Source: Brassica napus (Eukaryota; Streptophyta; Magnoliopsida; Brassicales; Brassicaceae). Taken from it: a stretch of 64,000 nt of DNA. Under the pieces are notes generated by a model, which worked only from the letters and a program-made list of their open reading frames with translations, was not told where the DNA came from and ran no database searches. The DNA lies in contig NC_063446.1 of NCBI RefSeq assembly GCF_020379485.1, positions 23,276,610 through 23,340,609 on the forward strand, given 5' to 3'. Of this stretch, positions 45,674-59,285 are shown piece by piece; position 1 is the stretch's first letter; the number at the start of each line of letters is the position of its first letter. The translations under genes were made by a program, and so were the position numbers.

Positions 45674-46330
45674 GTATGACTGGTTTTTCTGATAGCACCC
45701 GCAAACACAGCTTTTGCGTTTGGTAGTGTTTTGAAACAATCACTAAAACGCTATAAATCGGTTCAAACCGCTCGGAACCTTTTAAATTCAAAAGCTGGTT
45801 CCACCCAGCGTTTGCGGTTGTGGACGATTACGGGAGGGTAATTATTTTTCTTTTTTTTACAAAAATCTATATAAAATAAAATAAAATATTCAATTAAATT
45901 TTAAAATTTAAATAACAGTAATACTAAAATATACATATATACATCTGTATATATATATATATATATTATATTTTAATTTAAACTATAAAATTTTAAAAAC
46001 AAAAATATTTTGTATAATTTTTTTAAAAAATTAATAGTATAATTTATAATTTATAAATATCAATTTTATATTTAATATAATAATATGATTTTTAATATTT
46101 TTATAATTATATAAAATATAAATATTGTTAATTTGTTATTTAACCACTGATGCATTTGGTAGTTAGCCAGTCATAAGTATCCCGCAAATGCACCAATTTC
46201 TAACCGATGTACTAGTTGTACAAATCTCTTTGTAACGTTTAAAACCATAATTACCTACATCCGCAAACGCCCACAACCGCAAACGTCTGCTATAAATCGA
46301 TTCAAACCGCTCGGAACCCCTTAAATGCAA
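45674..46330. mobile_element. MITE-like insertion (probable hAT-type) at the end of the duplicate block
   Basis: The left end GGGTATGACTGGTTTTT and an inverted version (GCCAGTCATA) near 46165 suggest terminal repeats. A direct repeat of the type CTATAAATCGRTTCAAACCG followed by CTCGGAACC occurs near 45750 and 46291, and TTTGCGG/CCGCAAA motifs recur. The exact right boundary is unclear, and no target duplication could be fixed. Confidence 0.5.
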
Positions 46331-46685
46331 AAACGTTGGAATTTAAATTTAATTTTTTTTGTTATTGAACTATTATAACTTAAAAAATAAATAAATGAAG
46401 ACACGTTTAAGATGATTGGTACATGGTTCAAATCATTAGTGGTCCAACAATGTATGAGGAATTTCTTACACTTTACAGAACATATTAAGACCCCATTCAA
46501 ATATAAAAAAATGTTGTCCAACTAGCCAAGCTATTGCCACGAGCTACACTGTACCAAATCTTTTTTGACCAAACAGTTAAATTCCATGGTAAATGGCGAC
46601 GCCATCTGTGGTTTACTGCTTTTTCCATTCTGAGCCTCAAGCAAATGAAGCAGCAACGAAAATGGAGCTAAGATGAGAAACCTTT

Positions 46686-49600
46686 TTAGAGACATTTGGC
46701 TTCAATTTCTTCAAGAGTGAGACCCTTTGTCTCAGGCACAATGAAGTATATGAAAAAGAGAGATAGTACACATATCACTCCGAATCCGCAGAACAGGACT
46801 CCAGCTCCTAACAGCTCCTGCAAAAAACAATACCAGGTGAGCTACAACCTCTAAGACTTGAAAGTTTCTTGGTTCTAGAATCTTTACCTTCAGAGGTGAG
46901 AAAGCGAATGTCACAAGTGCGTTTGTACCGAAATTCACAAGCACTGCTATGCTGATTCCTCTGCCTCTTAATTTTAAGGGAAATATCTCTGACATCATCA
47001 ACCAACTAATAGGACCAAAGGATAACTGCAACATTGATGGTAAATCTTCTGAGATCACAACTTAACGTTGCCAAGAATAAAGTTTGATGAGAAAAAGTCT
47101 GAACCTGATAGCAGCCCACATAGAGTAGCAATGCAGCCACAGCAACAGCTGGTACATTATTATAGAATATGTAGTATGACCCCAGGAGGAACAATGAGAG
47201 CACCTGTTACACAATCAAATATACAAAATGGGCTAAGTTTCTGAATCATTTAGGTTTGTTGTCTCATAAATCGACTGAAGAAGTCAGAGGACAAACCATG
47301 CCACTAACACCACCAAGAAGTAAAGGCCTCCTTCCAAGTTTGTCAATCACTATAACAGCAACTCCAGTCATAGCCAACTGCAACAGTAAAGAACCACGTT
47401 AAGTCTTCAAAATGGAAATATACAACCTCGTCGGATGAAGACGAATACCTTCAATAGACCGAGCAGAATCGAGATCCGAGTTGCATCAGTTGCAGCAGAG
47501 AAGCCAGCAGTCTAACAGGTAATATGTAGTGGTACAAGGAAACAAGTTAGGATTATCTGACGAGTTCCCTTCTAGTGAAACAAAAGCAAACTTCAACATA
47601 GATGAAAAGAGAACCTGTAGTATTGATGGTGCATAATAAAGCACACTTGGTTGTCCAGTTATCTGCCATTTGAAAAAAAAACAAACAATATATATTTAGC
47701 TATTGTTCCTTTCTCCTAAGGACATATGATGAAATAACTGCACTAACCTGTTGGAACAAGACTAAACCTCCTGCTATAGTAAGAGCTTTCAAGCATTTTC
47801 CTTGAAACAGTTCACCAATTGTAGCTTCTTTATCCTCACCCACAGAGGAAAGTTCAGCCAAAATCTCGTTTACTTGTTCAGCTGCTGAATCAACTACAGC
47901 AGACCCTCTAAGTCGGCGAAGAGACTTGATTGCAGCCTGTTGAAGTCTCTCCACATCTCCTTTTCCATGGATAGAGAGCGCAGTAAAAGCCACCTAGGAG
48001 ATGCTGGTAGCCAACACATTCCAATTCCCATTATAACTGGTACAGGAATAATTGTTGCATACATGTAACGCCAACCCGAAACAACCGTAATCCAGAGGCT
48101 ACCGATTCCATATCCTCCCTTCATAAAAATTACATGTGTCAGTTTAGCTTGGTGGACAAAAATTATTTCAAAATAGAAAAACTTAGAAATAATTTTTCTG
48201 AAGTTGGCAGAGATGTGAGAACTTACAACCATCCCAAAGACGGTGGAGAATTCCTTTAGTGAGATCATACGTCCACGTATCTGACTAGGTGCAGTCTCAG
48301 CAATGTACATCGGAGCCGCGTGCATTGTCTAAATTCATGGGAACATATCAGCTTACAATTTAAGAAGAATGCTAAAAAATGTACTCCATAGCTGCATGGA
48401 TTCATACATAATACATGATACAAAAAAAAACATCTTACCCTGAACGGTAAACATATATATCTGGAAGATCACACATGCATACTCTAGTTTACGCAGACAA
48501 ATACTAAAAGTCCGTGACCAATCTTACCAGTCCAAGCCCAATGCCATACACAACCCGTCCAATTATCAGGACAGGAAAGACAGGTGCGGTTGCAGTCACA
48601 ATGGCTCCAACAAGATATAATAATGCAGCAGTAATCAGCTCTTTTCTTCTTCCTTGAAAAAAAAAATCAATCCAAAATTGAGTTTCTTTCAGATGGTGAC
48701 GCTTCTATGTAACAAAGATTAAAAAAAACGGAAGAAACATACCTATAATGTCGGCAACATTAAATGCCACAATGGATCCAATTAAGGCACCATAGTGTGA
48801 GCAACTAGTCTGCACAAAATTGTAAGCACAATTATTTTCCTTTCCACATCCTAATAGGAGGAAAAAAAACATCTACGTAGAAGAAGCAAGAAAGGTGAAT
48901 TATAGACTCACAATAATACCAACATCCACTGAAGACAAGTTGTACCATGAAATTCCACTTAGCGTAGGGGACTGTACAAAAGGCCAAAGAAAAGCAGCGT
49001 AATTAACAAATCTGTGAACGTTTGAAGGGAACACAATGGCACTGCACAGTGCACATGCAGGTGTGAACTATGAAATAGCTGTCATGTAAGTGGGGATATC
49101 TTCTAAATAATACATAAGCTTGGAGACAGCAGCTTAGAAAAGTTCAAACTTAAGTACCTTAATAGCTATGCACTCTTTTTCTCAGACAAAAGGTTAAAGC
49201 CATTACTTTAATAGAAAGGGTTGCACAAGACGTTGCACCGATCTCATAGCCAAAAAGAAACGCTCCAAGAGCTGGGAAGAGAAACCTGAAATAAAATTAC
49301 TTGTTTAGTAAGCATTAAAACAAATCCATGGGCAAACCCCACATTTGCTTTCTTTTTTAGCAGAAACATTGGTAATAAACTGTCAAAACCAATCTTTGTG
49401 GGACCACAGTTGGTATTAAACACATGAAAACGATAGAACTCACTGGGGAATGGCTGCAAGAACACAGTAGTTTTCTGGGCTATGCTTTTGCTTTATTAGA
49501 GGTTCTTGTACTGAGCTAAGCCCACCTGAAGACGAATCACCAACCTACACAAGAACACCAATCTAAGATAAAGGACTGATAATATGGCTATTCCAAATCC

Positions 49601-50041
49601 AGGAAGGCTAAGGTCTAATCTCATACTTAATATTTCTCTTTTCTTTTTCTTTTTTTGTAACACTTATTGCTTAATATTTCTCTTTTTTTCCTTTGTTTTG
49701 TAACATTCATTGCTTCATATTTCAAATCATGATTTCACCACGTTGCAGACATTTACAGGTAAGTTCAAATTGTTTCTCCAATGCAGAAGAATAAAGCCAA
49801 ATCCTAACCAGTAACCTCTACATTGCATACATAGGCCCTTAATTTGGGCGGAGAATAATGAAACAAACAATGGCGGTAAAGACCTCGCATTTGTTTGCGG
49901 AAATAACACAAGATCTCTTACCGTGATTGATAAATGATTAGTCAAAAGAAAAAAGTGAATCAAACAAAACTCAAGACGACGTGTAAGAGAGAAGCGCGTA
50001 ACCTGTCCAACAGAAACAATCGATGGCTTCTTGATAGCAAA
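46686..50041 (-). pseudogene. VGT1: Vacuolar glucose transporter-like gene (VGT1-like, MFS sugar porter), broken
   Basis: About a dozen exons with good splice sites cover nearly the whole protein. The order is SIVSVGQ (50040-50003), GGLSSVQEPLIKQKHSPENY (49545-49446), FLFPALGAFLFGYEIGATSC, SPTLSGISWYNLSSVDVGII, GALIGSIVAFNVADIIG then RRKEL, TMHAAPMYIAETAPSQIRGR, GGYGIGSLWI ... SPRWLLL, DSAAEQVNEILAELS, GLVLFQQ then ITGQPSVLYYAPSILQ, VIVIDKLGRRPLL, EIFPLKLRGRGIS and PETKGLTLEEIEAKCL. These are twelve-helix sugar-porter signatures. Two lesions: no ATG precedes SIVSVGQ (a stop lies four codons upstream of AIKKP), and a 2-bp insertion after SPRWLLLRSL (near 47980) shifts the frame. The intact protein would load hexose into the vacuole. 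The symbol denotes the relative, not function. Confidence 0.87.
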
Positions 50042-50292
50042 ATAAGTTTATATTTATGTTAGAGATAAGTTTAGACTTATAGAGATATATATGTTTTTTT
50101 TTTTTTGATAACAAAGAGATATATATGTTGCTCAATACGATAAGGTTGGATCCGACCTAACACACTTGTATAAATACTTTACCCTTGTTTATCTTTATCT
50201 AACACAAGGAGGAATTTTTCTGTTTTTCATCTCTTTTGGTCAACCAAATTAGTTTCCTATTAAACGTGCATTCTTTACTAATATCTAATCTA
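50042..50292. other. Upstream region of the VGT1-like remnant
   Basis: AT-rich sequence where exon 1 with the start codon should be. None is recognisable before the Helitron at 50293. Confidence 0.4.
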
Positions 50293-51081
50293 CTAGGTAT
50301 TTTGCCCGCGATGCGGGCTTAAACATTTTCATAATTTTTGAAAAGTTCTTTGTACACTATATTTATTATACTAAAATAAATCTTAAAATAACTTAGTATT
50401 ATATTTTTAATTATATAATTGAAAAATATTATTTGATTAATATTTAATTATATAATGTATGTTTTAACTTTTTACTAAAATACCTTTTCAGATAACAATA
50501 AAAAATATATATATATATAGAAATTATCTTTTTTAATTATATTTTTAGATTTTGGATAATTCAATATTCTATTTTTAATTATATAATTAAGAATTTTATT
50601 TGATAAGTATTTAGTTATATAATTCATGTTTTAACTTTTTACTAAAATACTTTTTCAGATAACAATACAATATATACATAAATTATCTCTTTTAAAAATT
50701 ATATTTTCAGATTTTGGATAATTCTAACTATTATTAATAATTCAATATTCTATTATTATTATGTAATTAAGAATTTTATTTGATTAGTATTTAGTTATAT
50801 TATTCATGTTTTTAAATTTTTACTAAAAGACTTTTAGATAACAATACAATATATACAGAAAATAGAAATTAACTCTTTTTTAAATTATATTTTCAGATGT
50901 TGGATAATTCTTACTATTATTAATTTTATTCAATTATATAATTAAATCAATTAAAATTTCGTTTTTATTTTTTAATTTAGTTATACATTTTATTCATTAA
51001 GGGTATAAACGATATTAACCACTCTAACTTTTAACGTGAGAGCACGATTCCAAAAATTTACTTCGCAAATAATAGTATAGA
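50293..51081 (-). mobile_element. Non-autonomous Helitron, 0.8 kb
   Basis: On the minus strand it begins A|TCTATACTATTATTTGCG and ends with a perfect hairpin, GCCCGC-ATC-GCGGGC (50304-50318), then CTAG|T at 50293-50296. No coding content. Inside are three diverged repeats of AACTTTTTACTAAAATAC / GATAACAATA type, roughly 180 bp apart. Confidence 0.8.
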
Positions 51082-51910
51082 TTAAAAGTGAAATACAAAT
51101 AATAATTGACCCTGATTTTTTCAAAAAAATTACAATAGAACGCTACTGAGTTTAAAATTCAATTTACCAATTATGAAGGCAAGCTGCAAGCCCATTAGCA
51201 TTTGGTTGACCCAATAATTGCTCTTCAATATCTCTATAACCATAAAATGACATTCAATTTTCGTTTGACTACAAATCCAATCGGTTTAGATAATTTAGTA
51301 AACCAATATTGTTTTTTTTTTTACAATGAAAGTAAACCACTTTTGTTAAATCAAGTGCCAAAATCTAATTGATTAACATTTCGAACCAGGACTATTCCAT
51401 TACTTTAGTAATATAATTGTTGTGAACCACTAAACCGGTTTACATATATTACATGAATTAGATTCAATTTTGAAACCATTCGGGTTTTTTGAAAACACAA
51501 CCCATTCGGTTTAGTATATATTAATTGTTAAAAAACAGGATTCAAAATATATTTTAATTTTTAGTTTTCAGACAAAAATCAATTATTATAGATTTTGTAA
51601 CGATTTATGTAAAGAGATCAGCTAACTATTCCTAAAATCATTGAGTAATTACTAACTTAGCATAATAAGCTCCTGTTAGCACGATTTTAGTAAGTACACG
51701 GTACACACAATATCTGCCTCTTCATACTGAAGTTACTTTGTTCCCTCTTGTCCATCTCAAATTGGTGTGCGATCTTTTTTCCACGCCTGATGAATTCTCC
51801 CAAAGACGGTTGTTGACATAGTATAAAATCCGTTACTTATAAAATCATATAAGATTTAGTCCATATTTTGAATTTTTTTATGTCCGCACAGGGTGCGGGC
51901 CGGTCACCTA
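51082..51910 (+). mobile_element. Helitron 3' end with undefined 5' limit
   Basis: A 6-bp hairpin, CCGCAC-AGG-GTGCGG (51883-51897), is followed by CTAG at 51907-51910 and T. The sequence upstream to the previous Helitron is AT-rich without genes; the 5' end was not found, so the start given is only the limit of the gap. Confidence 0.5.
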
Positions 51911-52484
51911 GTTATTATTATTATTTGGACAATCAAAAGATTAATTTTCTATAAACTTGATTTCTATGCTACTAATAACAAAAAAACATATATATTGTTT
52001 TGTCAAGCCAATTGGGCAAATCAAATTAGTTTTCTATTACCCTTGCTTTATGTGCTGACCAACTAAAAATATAGTCTTGTAAAGCGAGCCAGCAATGCGA
52101 ACAGTATTTTAATCAGAGCTTCTACATGAATTTTAACATGGAGTATGAGCAAACCCTTTAGTCTTTGTATGACCTCTAGATCCTTGTTCAGCAAGTTACT
52201 TACGAAATCAAATAATACTTCTCCCTCGTACGGCATATTCATTCTCCTCTTTGTAATTTACTTATCTTGCCTTCATTTAATTTTACTTCTGCAATTTACA
52301 GAAACTAATATAAAATAATGTAAGGATTTCCCTTAATTTTTTTAACTGAATATTTTCTTATGTTTTCCTTTAAAATGAGGGACAACTGGAGATGATTTTA
52401 CTTATGTTGTATACAACAATTTCATTTATAAATCAACATACTTCTTACAAAATTAATTTTATACTTTATATAACTACAAGATAT
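51911..52484. other. AT-rich spacer
   Basis: No gene or terminal structure recognised. Confidence 0.4.
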
Positions 52485-55400
52485 GAGCCCGTTGCGTTGC
52501 AACGGATTTTGTTTGATGTTTTAATTTAATAAACACCATAAATAATAAATCATTTTATTATAGTATTATGATTGTTTTTTGCATATGTTGTTTGATATTT
52601 ATTTTATAATTAAAATCTGTTTTCACACATAAGTTCAAGTTAATATTTGTTTTTTATAATCATGGTGCATAGATGAGTTATTATAAACTTTGTACTAAGG
52701 ATTAGAGAAAATAATATACATAAACATTTAAACTGAACACAATCTGAAATAAGAAATGAAAAGTAAAAAGAAACGAAAGTTAAATACATCAATCGAATCA
52801 ATGACAGCATTATACATGTTCTTATGTACTAATTTAATGTTTTATTAAAGAAATCTTTAAAATTTTATTTTGCTAGGATTTTTTTTAAAAGGAAAACATT
52901 CTATTTTAAAAATCTCTTTTTTATTTACAATAAAAAAATAATATTAAATACCCTTTTACAATTATCCGCTCTTTAGAATTTCAAAAAAAATATATTGCTA
53001 TCAAATAATTCTTTTAATTTATTAATAAATATTTTTAAAATTGCTATTTTTACAATTCGTATCAATACTAATTTTACACTTCTTTTGTTAATTAAATAAT
53101 TTTTAGTATCATGTTCATCATCAAACACTCTCTTAAAAATAATATCAAATAAATTTTTACAATTCTCTTTTGGTTAGGACTTAAAAATATTATACAAATT
53201 TGTTTTGTTTAGGATTTTTTTATAAAAACGGAAAACAATTATCAAATATTCTTTTAAATTTTTGTAGGATTTTAGAAAAGTAAATTAATATTACATAATT
53301 TTTTACAGTTATATTTTGTCTAGGATTTTAAAAAATAAAATTTCTATCAAATAACTATTTCCAGTTAATATTAACTAGTTTTTTTTTAAAAAAAATTGCA
53401 ATATTTAAAATTCCCTTTTTTCAATATACAGTTTTTTTTGTAAATTGAATAATTGTTACTATCATGTTTATCATTAAAAATTTTAAGTAAGAATTACTAT
53501 TAAATAAAAATTTACAATTCTCTCTAGTCACGATTTAAAAAAAAGGAAAACTTCTTAATTGGTTAAGATTAGAAATGAATTTTCTTTTAGAAATCTATTT
53601 TGTTTAAGATTTTAGGAAAATAAAAATTTATTTTCACATAATGGAAGTTTTAATTGACACATATCACAATCATCTCAGCAAAAATATTTGAAATTAATTT
53701 TGGTTTATATTTTTTAACACAAAATTATTAAAAAAACTAAAGTTAGCTATTTATAAGAAAAATAAGATTACATTTACGTTTTTATTTTATTTAGACATTT
53801 AAAAAGGAAATTAATTATTTTATCTCTTTTAGATTTTTATACAACTATTTTACTTTTAATAGAAAAATTCTGTTTAATTATTTATATATTTGGTCTTATA
53901 CATATAAACACATATTTATCATATTCACACATACTCATGCACGATAATAATATCAAAATTAAAAGTTATGCTAGCATCATAAGATGTAATAAGGATAATA
54001 AGAAGTTGAGTTGTATCAAAATATTAAAAGAAAATACTCAGATAATATTTTTCATGTAAATACTATTGTGTTTTGTAAAAATAATATGTGGAAGCTTAAA
54101 CCTAAATATAGATGTGAAATATTTGTAGCTATTTTTTGTCATAATTTTTAACATACAATTATCTATTAAAAAAAATTATTTACTTATAAGAAAATAATAA
54201 GAGTACTTTTACAATTTTCTTTTGATTATGCTTTTTTAAAAAGTAATATTATTTATTTTAAAGTTAGTTTTTCTTCATGTTTTTATTAAACTAGGTTTTT
54301 TCCTGCACCATGTGAAGTAAATTTTTTTGTTTAAATCTAACTTATATTTAAAAATAAATTTCATTAAATATTATAGATTTTACTATTTTCTTACTAATAT
54401 TTAATATTGATTTGATATATATTAAATCAATTTGTATAAAAATAATAAAAATGATATAAAATTGTATAATTATCAAAAGTTTAGCCTAAACAATATTTAT
54501 AAAATTTGTAGAGATATAAGAAACTAATGATCTTACGATTAGATATTTAAATTTTTTAAAAAATTGTAAAATTTTTTGAAAGCTTTAGTAATACAATTGT
54601 ATAATTATACAAAATAATAATATTTCGAAATTTGAAATGTTATATATGAATATATTTATTTTATAGATGATGTATGAGCTATTGTCATATTTAAAAAAAA
54701 TTACCAATAAGAAATATCAATATTAAATGTAATATATGAATTATTACCATATTCTAATAAGTTTGCCAAAAAATACAAATTAACATTAAATGAAATTATA
54801 CATGTCATATTTTTACGGAACCCATGTCATCAATTCCAGTAGCCATTTGATATTTGTTTTGTGAAATTGATTGTAGAGAAGACATGTGGTAAAATCACTT
54901 CGCAAATATAGTTAAGGGGATAATTTATTGTACTTGTAGGATTTTACAATTAATTTTTGTTTAACATTTTTTTCTTAAAAGTTAATGTTTATCTTTTATA
55001 ATTCTCTATCTTTAGTATCTTTTCAAACAAACAGTATAATAAAAAATAATAATAATAATAATAGTAATAATAATAATAAGACTATTAAATAATATTTATA
55101 ATTAATTTTTGAGAAAAATCATTTTTATTATTTTAGTATATATATATTTTTGATTATGATATAGTTTAACACATATCAAAATTTTAAATATATAACTATC
55201 ATATGTCACAATCATGTTAATTAGCAATTTTGAAGAACCAATTTCGATATAACCTTTTATAATTATATTTTCATTAAAAGTTTAGAAAATAAAAATTATA
55301 TTAACTAAATTGTTTTCAAATCTATTTTTTACGATTTTGAAAAAGGAAAATTTCTAAAAACATTACTACTAAATATTTTTTAAAAATCGTTTTTACTATT

Positions 55401-55798
55401 AAATAATTTTTAAAAGAAGTTTTTTTTCAAAATTCGTTTTTATTATCTTATTATATATATTTTTAATCATTATATATTTAAAAACATGTCACAATATTAG
55501 AAAGAAAATAATTATCAAATAATATTTTGCAATTATCTTTTAATTAGGATTTTAAAAAAAGAAAATCTCTATAATATTATTTGAAAAAGTCAGTTTCCTA
55601 CGTGTCGCACTCATAATTAATTCTCAAAAATGTTTATTACATTGTTAACCTTAATGAATTAATAGTATTTTGTAATTTCCATTATCAAAATTCAATTTTA
55701 GTTTTTATTAATAATATTTCTTAAATAAAAAATGGAAAATGTCTATGTATTTTCAAAATATCTATAAACTATTTTTATTTTCGTTTTTAATAGATATG

Positions 55799-55836
<38 letters not shown>

Positions 55837-57180
55837 CATAAATTTTGTATCAAAAAGGCAATATCTTAAAACTAAAAATACATAGCAATTTTTTATATTT
55901 AAAACATGTAATTTCACAATAAGAATTTTATTTTTATATAAATCTTAATTTCATTAACTATTTTACTAATTGACATTACTAATATTATCTATTTATATTT
56001 TCGTTTTTCTTAATATTTTTTTAATAAACTCATATCAATATCATAAAGGAATTTAGTATCGAAAATAATATCTTAAGAAAAATAATATTTTGATATCTAA
56101 AACATGTGATTTTAAAAAGGAATTTCCTTTTATAAAAATCTCACTTTCATAAAAAATTCTTGATACTTTTTGTTTAATAACATTTTTCTACGATTGTTAA
56201 TAACATTTAGTTAAATATTTTTCATTTAAAATATAATAAATCTTTTTAAAAAGTCAATTTAGTTACCAAATCAGTATTTACTTCAATACACTAAAATATT
56301 TTTTTTTTCTTAGTTATAAATTTTCTAAAATAATATTAATCTTGGATAATTATTCAATCTCTTGTTTAAGCAAATTCCCTCACAATTTCATACAGTTTTT
56401 TTTTCTTTATGACAGATTCTCAAGCCTAATGTTATGTGAATGTTTCAATATCTATAAAATAAACAAGTAATTATCTCAAATCTAATTCTATTAACAATTT
56501 TTTTCCTATGAATACAGTATTTAATAAAATTGAATAGGTTAATATTACGTTCTAAAACTCTAATGATCGACATGTTTTTTAAAAAATTGCAAATTTGATT
56601 CACATACAGAACTTCTGATCAACATTTCAACTTTTCTCATAAATTTAAGCCAAAACAAAATATATCAATTTATAAATACATATTTAGAAATTTGAGAAAA
56701 TAAGTTAAATTATATATAATCTGAATTTGTATAATTAAAATTCAACTGGAAAAATAGATACAACTCAAAATACCAAAAATAACTTAACTGATCCAAATTA
56801 TTAAACCCAAAATCATATATCTAATTAAGATAACAAAATAATGTAATTTAAAAAAAATATTATATATGTCTTTCTAATATATAAAATATAAAATAATTTA
56901 AACTTATCAATAAATAGAAATAAAAATTTAATCAATTATAAGGATTTTATTACTTTGTAAATATTTGTATCCGTGCATGAGCACGGAAAAATCACCTAGT
57001 TACTATTAAATAATATATATAATAAGATTTTTAATAAAATTTGTTTTTGTTAATATCTTAGTATATATATTTTTAATTATGAGATAGATTAACACATGTC
57101 ACAATCTTAAATATATAATTGACATGTGTCGCAATCATGTTAATTAGCAATTTTGAAGAACCAAGCTTTATATAATAAGA
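52485..57180 (-). mobile_element. Proposed degenerate Helitron composite, 4.7 kb
   Basis: At the right, A|TCTTATTATATAAAGCTTGG followed by TTCTTCAAAATTGC is a Helitron-type 5' start on the minus strand. At the left a perfect 7-bp hairpin, CCGTTGC-AAC-GCAACGG (52489-52505), precedes a damaged terminus where CTAG is expected. The interior is AT-rich, without genes, with many loose repeats of TAGGATTTTAAAAAA type. A plus-strand Helitron 3' end at 56971-56999 lies within it, so the interval is nested. The end pairing is tentative. Confidence 0.35.
56971..56999 (+). mobile_element. Helitron 3' terminus
   Basis: CCGTGC-ATGA-GCACGG hairpin (56971-56986) followed by CTAG (56996-56999) and T. The matching 5' end was not identified. 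Confidence 0.65.
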
Positions 57181-57380
57181 TTAGAATAAATAACATGCTT
57201 TTCAAAAAATAAATAATTTGATTGTTATGGATGGATCATTAAACAATGTTCAACATATAGTCCAGTGTACCATAAGCCTACTAAAATAAATTAACAGAAT
57301 ATCCTCACATTACTTTCCTTAATGCAACTTAAAGTATAATTGTTTTATCATATTGAAAAAGTCGAGGATTTTATGTAACA
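57181..57380. other. Spacer between Helitrons
   Basis: AT-rich, nothing recognised. Confidence 0.4.
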
Positions 57381-59285
57381 CTAGGGCCGGCCCGTCCTAC
57401 GGACGAGATTAAAATTGAAAAGTAATTTAAATAGTTAAAGTAAATATTTAATATAAATTTTATTATTTAAAAATAGATATTAGTTAAATTTTGTAGAGCG
57501 AAAATGAATATAACTTTCCTAAGTGACCAATAATGTATTATGAAATTAATTAAAATAAATTTGGGATAATTTTCAAATTTAGTTGATACTTTCGCCATAA
57601 ATATTTTCTGAAATATATATTGTTAAAGAAGTTATATAGAATATATTAGCTAATTTTTTCCTTTTGGTTATAAAAAAAATCACAATTATATTATTATATT
57701 TTACATATTTGGTAAAAAATCCTCGCCATTCTTTTTTTATAGAGTAGTAACATCTATTAATAGATCAAATATTTAGAAAACTAACTATAGACGTGAACCT
57801 TCTTTTAGTTAACATATTTTATATATATGTTTAAGTGTTAAGTTAGTGGAGTGAAAAATTTATATCATTTTTCTATTATGCAGTTTGCTTTTTTTTTTTT
57901 TGTAACAACAGCTTGCTAAAGATTTTATAATCAAACATCTAAGTCTATTGATAGACTTGAGAAAACAACGTTTGATAAAAAAAATTTGTAACGTGATCAG
58001 TGTGATCAAAAGCGATGACCATATCTTAAGAATTTTATTGGTTTTATTATGTAATTTTTTTCAGAGGGACACACTACCGGCCACGAAAGTTTCATTAACT
58101 TATTCGTAAGATAGTGTCTTCAAAATTCCTAATTGAAACAATGTGTTGAACCATGTACAAAGCAAAATTAATTTTATATTTTCCTAAGATGAACACACAT
58201 AAAGAAAAGAAGAATAAAAAAAGTTTAGAGGATCGGATTATCAGATCACAAAGAAGCAGAACTTGTTGATAAGAAGGTCATACATCTAACGCTTCATTTT
58301 AATCTGAAGTTCTTTGTCTACCTGGCTTTTACTCTTTGGTTAAAACTATAATGGACTTTGTAGAAGATTGACAACACCTTCGGAGTTGAGACTAAACAAA
58401 GATCAGTAGAACAACATGGAAATATATTTTGTTGATATTCACCGTTTGGTAGAAGAAATAAAAGAAGCAGCCAATGGAGAATAAGCAAAACTATGTCAAA
58501 GGGGACTAAAGCGGGGAAATTTAAGTTTTATTTGATTTTTTCTACTCACTCCATTAGGAGTTGCCTGTGGCGGATGAGTTCCCGAAGATCGCACGCGTTC
58601 ACAATCACCACCGCTCATTGACATAGCTTCTGCTCCAGTTCAGCTGGGCCGTCTTCTCCACGCACAGCTGCACGTACTACACAAGAAACTCGATTTAGAA
58701 CAAAACCAATACACAAAATATCGGGGTTTGGCTAAAGGTTTGGTTTATATAGCATACCCGGTTCATGTCGTCAGGTCGCATTGTGGCTATATGAGGAATG
58801 CACATTGAAGTTGTTGTCCGCACTCGTTCCATCTCTGTTTGATCAAAATCATTTCCTCGCCGAGTATACAGAAAAGGTTTAGCAAGTGTAAGGAAAAAAT
58901 GATCTCACCCCAAAACTTTTGATGATGATTTGTCTGCTTATAATCAAACGAAAGTAGTTGGAAACATGAAAATGTGGGGTTTTACCTTTAACGGGGGTTG
59001 ACCTTTAATCTATGAAGTTTTCCTTCTTTTTTCTTCTTCTACGCTTGAAAACATCATCTCTAATTCATGAGCAAGTTTGTTTCTACCTTCAGCATTCTAA
59101 CCATGTTTCATAGCAGGTCAAGATGCGGGTGATTCTCAGTTATACACATAACGTAGCCCAATAATTATAAACACATCACTTTAATGAAAAGCCGAGTTTG
59201 ATATAGAGTATCTGACGTGGCATCCTATGTGGACAGCCTAGGAGGGAAGCAAACTCTTCTTTATATATATATATAGATAGATAGA
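57381..59285 (-). mobile_element. Helitron, 1.9 kb, third of a tandem set
   Basis: On the minus strand it starts TCTATCTATCTATATATATA at 59285, with TGCCACGTCAG shortly inside. It ends with the hairpin CGTCC-GTA-GGACG (57393-57405), then CTAG|T at 57381-57384. A GC-richer island at about 58560-58690 (for example CGTTCACAATCACCACCGCT) could be captured gene sequence, but I recognise no family. Its 5' end directly abuts the 3' end of the next Helitron. Confidence 0.7.
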
